Source of the DNA: a bacterium
GTDB lineage: Bacteria > Sysuimicrobiota > Sysuimicrobiia > Sysuimicrobiales > Segetimicrobiaceae
Reading direction: 5' to 3'
Assembly (NCBI GenBank): GCA_035308905.1
Contig: DATGFS010000045.1
Span: 1-47,826, forward strand
DNA: 47,826 nucleotides
Below, in pieces: positions 33,162 to 42,726 of the stretch. Positions within the stretch are counted from its first letter, which is position 1. Each line of letters starts with the position of its first letter. A program made the translations under genes and the position numbers. The notes beneath the pieces were generated by a model. The model was not told the origin of the DNA. It saw nothing but the letters and a program-made list of their open reading frames with translations, and did not search any database.

Positions 33162-34637
33162 ATGCTGACCGGGGTCAAAGGCGAGGCCGTCCTGGCCTTC
33201 GACGGACGGGGCCACCGGCTGCTGCGGAACGGCATCGTCGTCTTCGAGGGCAACACCATCACGTACGTCGGCGCCGGGTACCCCGGGCGGCTCGACGCGG
33301 TCGTGGATACGGGCCGCTGCCTCGTCCTGCCGGGGTTCGTCAATATTCACACGCACGGCGGGGCCGAGCCGGGCGGTCGGCTGATCCTGGACTGCGGGCG
33401 GGCGGACGCCTTCAACACCGGCTACATGAACGTGCAGACGACGCGGCCGGGACGGCGCCACATCGGGCAGCGCGAAGATCCGGCGCTCGGCGCCCGCCAG
33501 TACCTCGCCGAATGCGTCCGGCACGGCTCGACCACGGTCGTCAACGTCGGACAGGGCGGACGCGAGTTGATCGCCGCCGCGCGCGAGATCGGCGTGCGCC
33601 TGTACGCGGGTCCGCGCTACGCCGGGGCGGTCTATGTCGAAGAGACACCCGGCCGGATCGAGTACCGGTGGGACGAGGCGCGGGGCGAGGCCGGCCTGCG
33701 GGAGGCTTGCGAGTTCGCCGCCGAGGCGGCACGCGACGGCGGCGGCCTCGTCACCGGGATGCTCTGCCCGCACGCCGCCGACACCTGCGGCGAGGCGCTG
33801 CTCGCCGCGACGATGCGCGCGGCCGACGACCTCGGCGTCCGGGTGCAGATCCACGCCGCGCAGGGCCTGTTCGAGTTCACCGAGATGGTGCGGCGCACGC
33901 AGCTCACGCCGATCCGGTGGCTCCACGCCCGCGGGGTGCTCGGGCCGCGGACGATCCTCGGCCACGCCATCTTCCTCGACCACCACCCGCTGGCGCCGGC
34001 GCCCGGCCGGATCGACCTGGATCTGCTCGCGGCATCCGGCGCGCACGTGGCGCACTGCCCGCTCGCGCTGGCCCGGCGCGGCTGGGCGCTGCACTCGTTC
34101 GACCGCTACCGGCGCGCCGGCGTCAACGTCGCGATCGGCACCGACACCTGCCCGCGCGACATCGTCGACGAGATGCGGTGGGCCTCGTACGTGTGCAAGC
34201 TCGTAGAGGGCGACTTCACGGCGGGGCAGCCTGCGGACGTGATCAACGCCGCGACCTTGGGCGCCGCCGCGGCCCTCGGGCGTGACGACCTGGGGCGGCT
34301 TGCGCCGGGCGCGCGCGCCGACATCGCGGCCTACCGCCTGGACCAGGTGCGCGTCGGGCCGGTGCTCGATCCGGTGCGCAGCCTCATCCACTATGCCGCG
34401 GGCGGCCCCGCGGCACACGTCTGGGTGGACGGCCGGCGCGTCGTGGAGTCGGGCGCCGTCGCCGGCGTCGACGAGGCGCGGCTTTCCGGGGACGTGCAGC
34501 GCATGGGCGAGCGTCTCTGGGCGGACGTGCCGGAGTGGGAGGGCAGCGGCCGGACGGCGGAGCAGATGTGTCCGCCGGCGTTTCCTCTTCTCGATCAAAT
34601 CGAACCAGTCGATCACGTCGAACCAGGGAGCCGATGA
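33162..34637 (+). CDS. Amidohydrolase, ATZ/TRZ type (first of two)
   Basis: 491 residues. Metal-dependent TIM-barrel hydrolase of the group with chlorohydrolases, cytosine/guanine deaminases and SsnA. Metal and active-site residues: His63/His65 in NIHTHGGAEPGG, His231 in QIHAAQGLFEF, His268 in LGHAIFLDHH and Asp328 in IGTDTCPRD. The C-terminal 60 residues rebuild the beta sandwich. It begins 4 bases after the permease stop and is followed without a gap by the LLM oxidoreductase. The substrate is probably a nitrogen heterocycle or amidine. Confidence 0.92.
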   Translation: MLTGVKGEAVLAFDGRGHRLLRNGIVVFEGNTITYVGAGYPGRLDAVVDTGRCLVLPGFVNIHTHGGAEPGGRLILDCGRADAFNTGYMNVQTTRPGRRHIGQREDPALGARQYLAECVRHGSTTVVNVGQGGRELIAAAREIGVRLYAGPRYAGAVYVEETPGRIEYRWDEARGEAGLREACEFAAEAARDGGGLVTGMLCPHAADTCGEALLAATMRAADDLGVRVQIHAAQGLFEFTEMVRRTQLTPIRWLHARGVLGPRTILGHAIFLDHHPLAPAPGRIDLDLLAASGAHVAHCPLALARRGWALHSFDRYRRAGVNVAIGTDTCPRDIVDEMRWASYVCKLVEGDFTAGQPADVINAATLGAAAALGRDDLGRLAPGARADIAAYRLDQVRVGPVLDPVRSLIHYAAGGPAAHVWVDGRRVVESGAVAGVDEARLSGDVQRMGERLWADVPEWEGSGRTAEQMCPPAFPLLDQIEPVDHVEPGSR

Positions 34638-35636
34638 ATGCCGCGACAGCACGTTGAGTTTGGACTCAGTCTCCCCAACCGGGCCGTGCTCTTCGGCCTC
34701 GACCCGCGGGTGCTCTTTGAGACCGCCGATCAGGCCGAAGCCTCCGGCGTCTTCGACTCGGTGTGGGTCGGCGACAACTTCACCTCGAAGCCCCGCCTCG
34801 AGTCGATCGTCACCCTCGCGGCGATCGCGGGGCGCACGACCCGGATCAAGCTCGGGACGATCTGCCTTGCGAGCTTTCCGCTGCGCCATCCGCTGGTGCT
34901 GGCACTGCAGTGGGCGAGCCTCGACCTCGCCTCCGGCGGCCGCACGATCCTGGCCGTCTGCGCCGGCGGCAGCGACAGGATGGGGCCGCAGTTCGCGGCC
35001 GAGCTCGCCGCGATGGGCGTCGCCTCCAAGGAGCGCATCGGCCGGCTCGAGGAGGGGATCGCGCTCCTGCGCGCGTTTTGGTCCGGCCCGGTTACGCACC
35101 ACGGGAAGTACTACCATTTCGACCACGTCGATCTGCTCCCGCGGCCGGAGCGCCGGATCCCGATCGTCCTCGCGGTCAACCCCAACAGCCCCGATCCCGC
35201 TGTGACCGAGCGCGCGATGCGCCGCGTCGCGCGCCTCGCGGACGGATGGCAGACCGACGGCACGCCGCCGGCGGTATTCCGGGCGCGCTGGCGCCAGATG
35301 CAAGAGTACGCGGCCGAGTACGGCCGGGCGGACGAGGTGACCCACAACAGCCTCCACCTGATGGTCAACATCAACGACGACGTGGCGAAAGCGAAGCGGG
35401 AGGCGGTCGAGTTCCTCGATCACTACTACGGCGCCGGCAGGATCAGCCCGGAGAAGCTCGACTCCTGGCTGGCCTTCGGCTCTCCGGCGGCCGTCGTGGA
35501 CAAGGTCATGGCGTTCGTCGACGCCGGCTGCAACACCGTGGTGATGCGGTTTACCTCGCCGGACCAGCGCGGACAGCTCGAGCGCTGCGTCGCCGACGTG
35601 ATGCCCAAACTCAAGGGCGCGGTCGCCGTCTCGTGA
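34638..35636 (+). CDS. LLM-class flavin-dependent oxidoreductase
   Basis: 332 residues, starting at the base after the previous stop. Luciferase-like TIM barrel: FGLSLPNRAVLFGLDPRVLF, ASGVFDSVWVGDNF, RTTRIKLGTICLASFPLRHP and AVCAGGSDRMGPQF. Such enzymes use FMNH2 or F420; many oxidise or reduce small nitrogen or sulfur compounds, or open rings. It sits between two amidohydrolases in the catabolic operon. Confidence 0.92.
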   Translation: MPRQHVEFGLSLPNRAVLFGLDPRVLFETADQAEASGVFDSVWVGDNFTSKPRLESIVTLAAIAGRTTRIKLGTICLASFPLRHPLVLALQWASLDLASGGRTILAVCAGGSDRMGPQFAAELAAMGVASKERIGRLEEGIALLRAFWSGPVTHHGKYYHFDHVDLLPRPERRIPIVLAVNPNSPDPAVTERAMRRVARLADGWQTDGTPPAVFRARWRQMQEYAAEYGRADEVTHNSLHLMVNINDDVAKAKREAVEFLDHYYGAGRISPEKLDSWLAFGSPAAVVDKVMAFVDAGCNTVVMRFTSPDQRGQLERCVADVMPKLKGAVAVS

Positions 35637-35697
35637 CCCCGGCGCGCACCCGGGGTCGCGGAGCCCCCCGGCCGCGGCCCCGGCGACCGCGGCCCCG

Positions 35698-37188
35698 GTG
35701 ACCGCGGACCTCCTCGTCGCCGCCGGCTCCGTGCTCGCGCGCGGAGCCGGCGAACTGCGTGCGTCGTTCAAGGCGCTGGATATGCTCGTCGACGGCGGGC
35801 GCATCATCGCCCTCGAGCCGCACGGGCGCATCCCGGCCGGCACCGCGGCGTCTGGAGGCGGGAGGCCGGGCGCCGCGAGGGAAGTGCTCGACGTCTCCGG
35901 CCGTCTCGTGCTGCCGGGCCTCGTGAACGCGCACTCGCACTCGTACGGCCAGGTCTGCCGCCACTGCCTCAACGACGACACGCTCGAGCCGTGGCTGCCG
36001 CGGGCGATGGCGTACGCGGGCGGAATGACCCCGGCCGACAGCGCGCTCGCGGCCCGCCTGCACGCCGCCGATGCACTGAGAAACGGCGTCACGCTGCTGC
36101 TCGACCACGCCCGGCTCGCCCCGGATCACGTCGAGGCCGCGGTCGACGCCTACGAGCGGTCCGGCCTGCGCGTGGCCCTCGCGCCGCAGATCGGCGACCG
36201 GACGATCGCGGACTCGCTGCCCGCGCTCGATCCGGCGCTGCACGCGGTCATCGCGGCGGCCGACCGGTGGGCGCCGCGCACCGCCGCCGGCCTGCTCGGC
36301 ATGATGCGGTCGCTCGTTCACCGGACCGCCGGCCGGAACTCCGTCCGGACGCTGGCGGGGCCGTCGACCGCCGAGCGCTGCACGCCCGAGCTCCTCAACG
36401 GCCTCTCGGCGCTGGCCCGGGAGCACGGGCTCGCCGTCCACACCCACCTGCTCGAGTCGCGGGTGCAGCGGCGCGGCGGAGATCCGCTCGCCGTCCTCGA
36501 GTCGGCCGGGCTCCTTGGCCCCCGCACCACGCTCGCGCACTGCGTTCATCTCGGCGCCGCCGACCGCGCGCGCATCGCGGCGTCGGGGGCGGCCGTCGTG
36601 CACAATCCCCTGAGCAACCTCGCGACCGGCGCCGGGTACTTCGACCTGCGGGCGGCGCTCGACGCGTCGGTGCGGGTGGCCTTCGGCACGGACGCGTTCA
36701 ACTGCGGCGGATCGCAGGACTGGCTCGCGGCGGTGCGCGTCGGGGTGACGCTGCGGCGGCCCGAGGAGCCTTCGGCGCGCTGGGTGCGGCCCGCCGATGC
36801 CTGGTGCAGCGCGGTGGAGAGCGCCGCCTCGGCCCTCGGCTTCGGCGACGTCGCCGGGCGTCTGGAGCCCCGGCTCGGCGCGGACTTTCTCGTCGTCAAC
36901 CCGGCCGCCGCGGGCTGCTACGCTGGACCGGACTGGCTCGATCAGCTGGCCTACGCGGGCGCGGGCTTCGGCGGCGGACTGGAGCGCGTCTACGTCGGAG
37001 GGCGGCTCCTCGCCCGGAACGGACGGCCGCTGCACCTCGACGAGGCGGCGCTGGCGCGCGAAGCCGCGGCCGCGTACGAGCGCATCGAACGCACCACCCG
37101 CGATGCCCAGGCCGTGGCCGCGGCGCTGCGGCCCCCGCTCACGGTGTTGAGCGAGCTGGCGGCCGGCCGGGCGCGCCGGGCCGAGTAG
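35698..37188 (+). CDS. Amidohydrolase, ATZ/TRZ type (second of two)
   Basis: 496 residues from GTG 35698. Same superfamily as the gene at 33162 but clearly diverged. Metal residues: His79/His81 in NAHSHSYGQV, His248 and His250 in HTHLLESR, His281 in LAHCVHLG, Asp330 in FGTDAFNCGG. The upstream 60 bases are a tandem GACCGCGGCCCCGG-type repeat. It is followed 3 bases later by the peptide-type permease, implying a common transcript. The substrate may be the product of the first amidohydrolase. Confidence 0.92.
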   Translation: MTADLLVAAGSVLARGAGELRASFKALDMLVDGGRIIALEPHGRIPAGTAASGGGRPGAAREVLDVSGRLVLPGLVNAHSHSYGQVCRHCLNDDTLEPWLPRAMAYAGGMTPADSALAARLHAADALRNGVTLLLDHARLAPDHVEAAVDAYERSGLRVALAPQIGDRTIADSLPALDPALHAVIAAADRWAPRTAAGLLGMMRSLVHRTAGRNSVRTLAGPSTAERCTPELLNGLSALAREHGLAVHTHLLESRVQRRGGDPLAVLESAGLLGPRTTLAHCVHLGAADRARIAASGAAVVHNPLSNLATGAGYFDLRAALDASVRVAFGTDAFNCGGSQDWLAAVRVGVTLRRPEEPSARWVRPADAWCSAVESAASALGFGDVAGRLEPRLGADFLVVNPAAAGCYAGPDWLDQLAYAGAGFGGGLERVYVGGRLLARNGRPLHLDEAALAREAAAAYERIERTTRDAQAVAAALRPPLTVLSELAAGRARRAE

Positions 37189-37191
37189 GGC

Positions 37192-38112
37192 ATGGGCCGG
37201 TACCTCGCCGCCCGCACCGCGGCCATTCTCGGCACGCTGCTCATCATTTCGCTGTTCGTGTTTATCGTGATGCACGCGATTCCCGGCGGCCCGTTCGACG
37301 AGGACAAGATGCCGCTCCCGCCGGCGAGCAAGGCCAACATTCTTCGCAGCTACGGCCTCGACCGCCCGCTCTCGGAGCAGTACGTGCGCTTCGTCTGGAA
37401 CGTCGCGCATCTCAACTTTGGCGTCTCGTATCAGAGCCCCGGCGAGTCCGTCGTCCATCTGCTGGGCCGGGTCTGGCCGGTGACCATGCACCTGGGCGGG
37501 ATGGCCCTGGCCATCGCGCTCGCCGGCGGCCTCTCGCTCGGGGTGACGGCCGCCCTGCGGCAGAACACCCCGGTCGACTATCTGACGACCGGTGTCGCGG
37601 TCTTCGGCCTCGTCGTCCCGCATTTCGTGCTGGGCAGCCTGCTGATTCTGATCTTCAGCACGATGCTGGGGTGGCTGCCGGCCGGCGGATGGGACGCCCC
37701 GCGCCAGTGGATCCTCCCGACCCTGACCTACTGCCTCGCCCCGCTCGGGCTCGTCGCACGCTACACCCGCGTCAGCGTCCTCGAAGTGCTCGGAGCCGAC
37801 CACGTCCGCACCGCCCGCGCGAAGGGCCTGGCCACCCGTCGCGTCGTCTTCCGGCACGTGCTCAGAAACGCGCTGGTGCCGCTGCTCACCGTCATCGGGC
37901 CGCTCTTTCCCGACCTGCTGACCGGTTCGATCTTCGTCGAGGGCATCTACCGCGTGCCGGGCCTCGGCCGCTACTTCGTCACCAGCGTTTACGACCGCGA
38001 CTATCCCATGATCATGGGACTCGCGCTGCTCGCCGCGCTGCTGGTCAGCGTGATGTACCTAGTCAGCGACCTGTTCTATCTCCTCGCCGATCCGCGGATC
38101 CGGTACACTTGA
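37192..38112 (+). CDS. Peptide/nickel-type ABC permease (DppB-like)
   Basis: 306 residues with six membrane helices: N-terminal RTAAILGTLLIISLFVFIVM, the coupling loop region DHVRTARAKGLATRRVVFRH, and the C-terminal FPDLLTGSIFVEGIYRVPGL followed by GRYFVTSVYDRDYP, all typical of DppB/OppB. The stop overlaps the start of the DppC-like gene. Confidence 0.95.
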   Translation: MGRYLAARTAAILGTLLIISLFVFIVMHAIPGGPFDEDKMPLPPASKANILRSYGLDRPLSEQYVRFVWNVAHLNFGVSYQSPGESVVHLLGRVWPVTMHLGGMALAIALAGGLSLGVTAALRQNTPVDYLTTGVAVFGLVVPHFVLGSLLILIFSTMLGWLPAGGWDAPRQWILPTLTYCLAPLGLVARYTRVSVLEVLGADHVRTARAKGLATRRVVFRHVLRNALVPLLTVIGPLFPDLLTGSIFVEGIYRVPGLGRYFVTSVYDRDYPMIMGLALLAALLVSVMYLVSDLFYLLADPRIRYT

Positions 38113-39020
38113 TGAGCGCCACTGTTCCCGGCGTCGGCGGGCCCTTGCCGGTGGACCTCGGCCGCCCGCCCGCGCGGGGGGCGGGCCGTCGTGGCTGGAT
38201 GCGCCGCCTGCGGCGCAACCCGATGGCGGTGGCCGGGGCGGCGGTCGTCGCCTTCCTGATCTTTCTCGCGCTCGCCGCGCCCTGGATCACGCCGGTGCCC
38301 TACGATCGCGCCAGCTTCGGCGAGGCGTACCAGTTCCCGTCCGCGGCCCACTGGCTCGGAACGGATGCGATCGGCCGCGACTTTTACACCCGGATCGTCT
38401 ACGGCGCTCGCGTGTCGTTGATCGTGGGGTTCACGGCGCAGGCGATCGCGCTCGCGGTCGGCCTGCCGCTCGGCCTCGCCGCCGGCGTGCTCGGCGGCCG
38501 GACGGACTTTCTCATCATGCGGGCCGTCGACACGCTGACCGCGTTTCCGCAGCTGCTGTTTGCGCTCCTGATCATGGTCGTGCTCGGTCCGGGCCTCGGC
38601 AACATCCTGCTCGCGATCAGTGTCCATGCGTGGATCCCGATCTGCCGGCTCACGCGGGCGCAGTGCCTTCGGGAGCGCGAGCGCGAGTACGTGGAGGCGG
38701 CACGGGCGCTGGGGGCCGGCGAGGTGTCGGTCGTCACGCGCCACGTCCTGCCGAACATCCTCGCGCCGATCGTCGTCGCGGTCACGCTCGGCATTCCGCA
38801 GGCGATTTTTACCGAGGCCGCGCTCAGCTTCCTCGGGCTCGGCGTGCGGGCGCCGACGCCGAGCTGGGGGCAGATGGTGGGCGAAGGTGTGACCAACATC
38901 CGCTATTACTGGCACCTCGCGCTCTTTCCGTCGGTCATGATCGCCGTCACGATGGCCGGCTTCACCCTGCTGGGGGACGGTGTCCGCGATGTGTTGGACC
39001 CCCGCGCGTTGAAGCACTAG
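38112..39020 (+). CDS. Peptide/nickel-type ABC permease (DppC-like)
   Basis: 302 residues from ATG 38112 (overlap TGATG). N-terminal OppC-type segment (RRLRRNPMAVAGAAVVAFLI), HWLGTDAIGRDFYTRIVYGA, coupling loop EYVEAARALGAGEVSVVTRH, and the signature PTPSWGQMVGEGVTNI at the C-terminus. It pairs with the DppB-like protein. No DppD/DppF ATPases follow, so ATPases must be encoded elsewhere. Confidence 0.95.
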   Translation: MSATVPGVGGPLPVDLGRPPARGAGRRGWMRRLRRNPMAVAGAAVVAFLIFLALAAPWITPVPYDRASFGEAYQFPSAAHWLGTDAIGRDFYTRIVYGARVSLIVGFTAQAIALAVGLPLGLAAGVLGGRTDFLIMRAVDTLTAFPQLLFALLIMVVLGPGLGNILLAISVHAWIPICRLTRAQCLREREREYVEAARALGAGEVSVVTRHVLPNILAPIVVAVTLGIPQAIFTEAALSFLGLGVRAPTPSWGQMVGEGVTNIRYYWHLALFPSVMIAVTMAGFTLLGDGVRDVLDPRALKH

Positions 39021-39084
39021 GACCGCGGGATGCGCCGCCGGTGCACCCGCCGGCAGAACGACACAGAGGGGGAGGCGAGCAGTG

Positions 39085-40785
39085 ATGCATCGCATGCGTA
39101 TGCCCCGGAGCCGGGTGTGGGTCGCCGGTCTCCTTGTTGCCCTCGTCGTGTTCGGCCCCGGGTACGGGCCGGCGGTCGGCGCCGCCACCGTGAACTCGGT
39201 GGGCGTGGCGCTGCCGTCCGACGCCGCCCCGCCGTCCAAGCAGGTGCTCACGCTGATCGGCCGCGAGGGCACGTACCTCGACTGGAGCAAGACCGTGCAG
39301 AAGGGCCAGTGGATGCCCGGCCTCATGAGCGATCCCCTGGTGATGCAGGACTACAACTCGGACATCAAGCCGCTCGCCGCCGCCCGGTGGGCCGTCTCCC
39401 AGGACGGCCGCACCTGGACGTTCTCGCTGCGGCCGGGACTGCGCTGGTCGGACGGCACGCCGCTCTCGGCGTCCGATTTCGTCTACACGATCCGCCGCAT
39501 GGCGAACCCGGAGACCGGCTTCGACGTCGCCTGGTACTTCTCGGCGATCAAGAATTTCAAGGAGGCCAACGAAGGGAAGGCCAAGCTCGAGGACATCGGC
39601 GCGGTCGCCGTCAATCCGACCACGCTCGCGATCAGCACGGCCGAGCCGACGCCGTATCTCCTCATGCTGCTCAGCGATCTCTACGTCGTGCCCGCGCACG
39701 TCGTCGCCAAGACCGGCGATCCGTGGTCGCAGTCCGCCGACACGGCGGTCTCGTCCGGGCCGTTCAAGCTGGCCTCGTGGGAGCGCGACAAGCAGCTCGT
39801 CTTCGTGGCGAATCCCGCGTACGCCGGCATCCGCAAGCCGTACCTCGAGCGGATCGTCTACAAGGTCGGGCAAGACCAGTCGTTCTTCCCCGCGTACCTG
39901 TCGAACGAAGTCGACGCGATCCCGTGGATCTACGAGGGGCCGCTCGGCCCGTCCGATCTCGCGCGGATTCAAAGCGACCCGCGCCTGCGGCGGGAGGCGC
40001 ACATCTGGCCGTACTTCCAGACGTGGTGGATCGCCTTCGGCGGCGACCAGACCGCGTTCAAGGACCCCCGGGTGCGGAAGGCGTTTGCGATGGCCGTCGA
40101 CCGTGACGCGATCATCAAGTCGGTCCTGCGCGGCATGGCGGTGCCGGCGTACGGCATGCTGCCGCCGGGCTTCCACTGCGCGCAGCCGGCGCGCCTCAAG
40201 GGTGCGCAGCCCTACAATCCGGCCGAGGCGAAGAAGCTGCTGGCGGAGGCCGGCTACCCCGACGGCCACGGCTTCCCGAAGTACGATCTGGACCTCCGCG
40301 CCGCGTCCCCCACGATCCAGGCCGCGGGCGAGGCAATCCAGGCGATGCTCAAGCAGAATCTCGGCGTCGACGTCGGCGTCCAGAATCTCGAGCGCAAGCT
40401 CTTCATGGACCGGCTCAACAAGTACGATCTCCCGCTCGTGGTGGTCCCGTGGGAGTACGACTACGCCGACGCCAGCAACTTCATGAACATCTACAAGAGC
40501 GGCGGCCGGCATCCGTGGTCGAACGCCGACTACGACAAGGCGGTCGTCGCCGCCAACTCCACGATGGGCGACGCGCAGCGCTGCGCGATGTACCGGCGGG
40601 CCGAAGACATCCTGGTGCGGGATCCCGGCGCGGTGTTCCTGTGGCATCCCACCGTCACCCAGTTGTGGAAGCCGTGGGTGAAGGGGCTGATCAACAAGAC
40701 CAACAAGTACGGCTTCGTGTCCTGGTCGCGTCCGTCGAAGGCCGATATGCCGCCCTACATCTACATCGGGAACGAGAAGCCCTGA
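39085..40785 (+). CDS. Family 5 extracellular solute-binding protein (DppA/OppA-like)
   Basis: 566 residues from ATG 39085 (the GTG before it is also possible); GGGGGAGG lies upstream. A signal peptide (VWVAGLLVALVVFGPGYG ... VGA) shows export. SBP_bac_5 features: WTFSLRPGLRWSDGTPLSAS, DFVYTIRRMANP, DPRVRKAFAMAVDRDAIIKS and AKKLLAEAGYPDGHGFP. It delivers peptides or other bulky ligands to the DppBC-like permeases upstream. Confidence 0.95.
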   Translation: MHRMRMPRSRVWVAGLLVALVVFGPGYGPAVGAATVNSVGVALPSDAAPPSKQVLTLIGREGTYLDWSKTVQKGQWMPGLMSDPLVMQDYNSDIKPLAAARWAVSQDGRTWTFSLRPGLRWSDGTPLSASDFVYTIRRMANPETGFDVAWYFSAIKNFKEANEGKAKLEDIGAVAVNPTTLAISTAEPTPYLLMLLSDLYVVPAHVVAKTGDPWSQSADTAVSSGPFKLASWERDKQLVFVANPAYAGIRKPYLERIVYKVGQDQSFFPAYLSNEVDAIPWIYEGPLGPSDLARIQSDPRLRREAHIWPYFQTWWIAFGGDQTAFKDPRVRKAFAMAVDRDAIIKSVLRGMAVPAYGMLPPGFHCAQPARLKGAQPYNPAEAKKLLAEAGYPDGHGFPKYDLDLRAASPTIQAAGEAIQAMLKQNLGVDVGVQNLERKLFMDRLNKYDLPLVVVPWEYDYADASNFMNIYKSGGRHPWSNADYDKAVVAANSTMGDAQRCAMYRRAEDILVRDPGAVFLWHPTVTQLWKPWVKGLINKTNKYGFVSWSRPSKADMPPYIYIGNEKP

Positions 40786-41858
40786 CGAGTAAGCCGCGGG
40801 CCGGCAGCGGGGCTGCCGGCCCCGATCCACGCGCCCTCCCCGCGGTCGTCGTCCTGTACGGCACGAATCGTCCGGGCGGCCTCGAGCCGGTGGCGGAGGC
40901 CGCGGAGATCCGGTACGCTGCCTCCCCGGACGAATTCCGCTCAGCGCTTGAGGGCGCGCAGGCGCTCTTTGTGGCCGACTTCCGTTCCGGGATGCTTCGG
41001 GACGCGTGGGCGCACGCACGCGACCTCCGCTGGATCCACCACGGCGGCGCCGGCGTCGATCCGCTCCTCTTTCCCGAACTCGTGCGCAGCTCCGTCGTCC
41101 TCACCAACTCGGGCGGCGTTTTCGACCGGGCCATGGCGGAGTACGTGCTCGGGCTGATCCTGGCGTTCGCGAAAGACCTTCCCCGCACGCTCGAGCTGCA
41201 GCGCCGCCGCGAGTGGCGGCACCGGGAAACCGGAGGCCTGGAGGGCCGCACGGTGCTGGTCGTGGGAGCCGGGCGCATCGGAAGCGAGATCGGCCGGATC
41301 CTGCGTGGCGCGGGCATGCGCGTGCTCGGGGTCGCGCGGCGGCCGCGCCCGGCCTTGGCCGTAGCGCAATCGCCGGGCCGGCCCGGCGCCGCCCCACCGG
41401 ATGCCGCCTTCGAGCGCGTCGTGGGCATCGCCGGCCTTCACGCGGTGCTGCCCGACGCCGATTATGTCGTCTTGTCTTTGCCGCTGACCCCGGAGACCCG
41501 CGGCCTCTTCGGTGCCGACGCCCTCGCGCGCATGAAGCCCACCGCGCGCCTGATCAACGTGGGACGCGGCGCCGTCCTGGACGAGGCCGCGCTCCTAGAC
41601 GCGCTCCGGTCGCGCCGGATCGCCGGCGCGGCGCTCGACGTCTTTGCCGACGAACCTCTTCCCGCCGATCATCCCTTCTGGGACCTGCCGGGGGTGATCG
41701 TCTCGCCGCACATGTCGGGCGATTTTGTGGGCTGGCCCGCGGCCGTCTCCGGGCTGTTCGTGGAAAACTTCCGGCGGTGGCGCGCCGGAGAGCCGCTCCT
41801 TAACGTGGTGGACAAAGAGCGCGGCTACGTCCCAACGGCTGAGCCTCCGGGGTCCTGA
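40782..41858 (+). CDS. D-2-hydroxyacid dehydrogenase
   Basis: About 358 residues if translation starts at CTG 40782. NAD-binding motif GAGRIG (162-167); catalytic Arg262 in INVGRGAV, Glu291 in FADEPLP and His310 in SPHMSG, all present. The conserved N-terminal lobe (AVVVLYGTNR, GVDPLLFPEL) requires a start before base 40833, but no ATG, GTG or TTG exists in frame between 40782 and there. CTG overlaps the previous stop as CTGA, mirroring the ATGA overlaps elsewhere in this operon, so a CTG start is the best guess. It may reduce or oxidise an alpha-keto acid made by the operon. Confidence 0.85.
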   Translation: MTSKPRAGSGAAGPDPRALPAVVVLYGTNRPGGLEPVAEAAEIRYAASPDEFRSALEGAQALFVADFRSGMLRDAWAHARDLRWIHHGGAGVDPLLFPELVRSSVVLTNSGGVFDRAMAEYVLGLILAFAKDLPRTLELQRRREWRHRETGGLEGRTVLVVGAGRIGSEIGRILRGAGMRVLGVARRPRPALAVAQSPGRPGAAPPDAAFERVVGIAGLHAVLPDADYVVLSLPLTPETRGLFGADALARMKPTARLINVGRGAVLDEAALLDALRSRRIAGAALDVFADEPLPADHPFWDLPGVIVSPHMSGDFVGWPAAVSGLFVENFRRWRAGEPLLNVVDKERGYVPTAEPPGS

Positions 41859-41898
41859 TCGCGCGGGCCCTGGCCGCGCGGGTCCTGGTCGCGGGGTC

Positions 41899-42726
41899 TC
41901 ACCCTTCGAAGCCCGGAAACCAGTGCGCGGCGCTCCAGCGCAGATAGCGGTCCGCGAGCAGCTCGAGCGATTTGCGCGCTGCGGGAAACTCTTCGGCCAG
42001 CGCGTCCAGCACGCGGCTTTGCCCGCCGTCCGCCGCCAGTCCACGGGTACGGGAGGCGGCGAGACGGTAGAACCGGCGGCCCTGCGCTTCGTAGGAGGCG
42101 AGCGTCGGCGGCACCGCGCGCTCGCGGCCGGCACGCACCGCCCGGCCGAGCGACCGCGAGAAAATCCCGCTCTCGAACAAGGCGATGTCGCCGATGCGCC
42201 GGAAGATCCAGGGTGCGGCGTCATCCGCCGGGGCGGCGTGGCCGCCGGCGAGCCCGGAGAGGGCGATCATGTCCTCCAGGCTCGACGTGTTGAACCGCCG
42301 TCGCACGTAGTGGTCGCGCCGCCGGACGAGGACCGTGACCGACTCGTTCCGGACGAATGACGTCAGCAGCGACACGAGATATCCCCAGATCCCGGGCTCC
42401 GCGATGAACCGGCGGACCTGGGTCGCGTCGAACACCGCGACCGTCTCGTCCGCGCGGCGTTCGAGCGTGTACGGCTTCTGATGAAGATCGCGCGCGACCC
42501 GGCGGAGCAGGACGCTGAACACCAGCCGCGGCGACACGCGCAGCAGCGCCTGCTCGTCTCCGAGAAGGCGGTTGACCAGGCGATCGTCCTCGAGCATCAC
42601 GTCGAGGAGGTCGCGCCGCTCCCGGAGACGCGCCGGCGCATCGGATGATCGTCCCGGCTCCGCGGCGCCCGCCGTTTCGGCGACAAAGTGCAGGTCTTCG
42701 TCCGTAAACCTCTCAACGTCGGCCAT
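41899..42726 (-). CDS. Conserved-looking protein of unknown function
   Basis: 275 residues from ATG 42726 (GAGGACGG upstream); an earlier ATG adds 37 unlikely residues. Soluble, rich in Arg, Leu and Ala, with helical segments such as ERRDLLDVMLEDDRLVNRLL and SPRLVFSVLLRRVARDLHQK and a final WSAAHWFPGFEG. I recognise no domain. It is divergent from the sensor gene at 42937, and the two may share control. Confidence 0.65.
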   Translation of the reverse strand: MADVERFTDEDLHFVAETAGAAEPGRSSDAPARLRERRDLLDVMLEDDRLVNRLLGDEQALLRVSPRLVFSVLLRRVARDLHQKPYTLERRADETVAVFDATQVRRFIAEPGIWGYLVSLLTSFVRNESVTVLVRRRDHYVRRRFNTSSLEDMIALSGLAGGHAAPADDAAPWIFRRIGDIALFESGIFSRSLGRAVRAGRERAVPPTLASYEAQGRRFYRLAASRTRGLAADGGQSRVLDALAEEFPAARKSLELLADRYLRWSAAHWFPGFEG

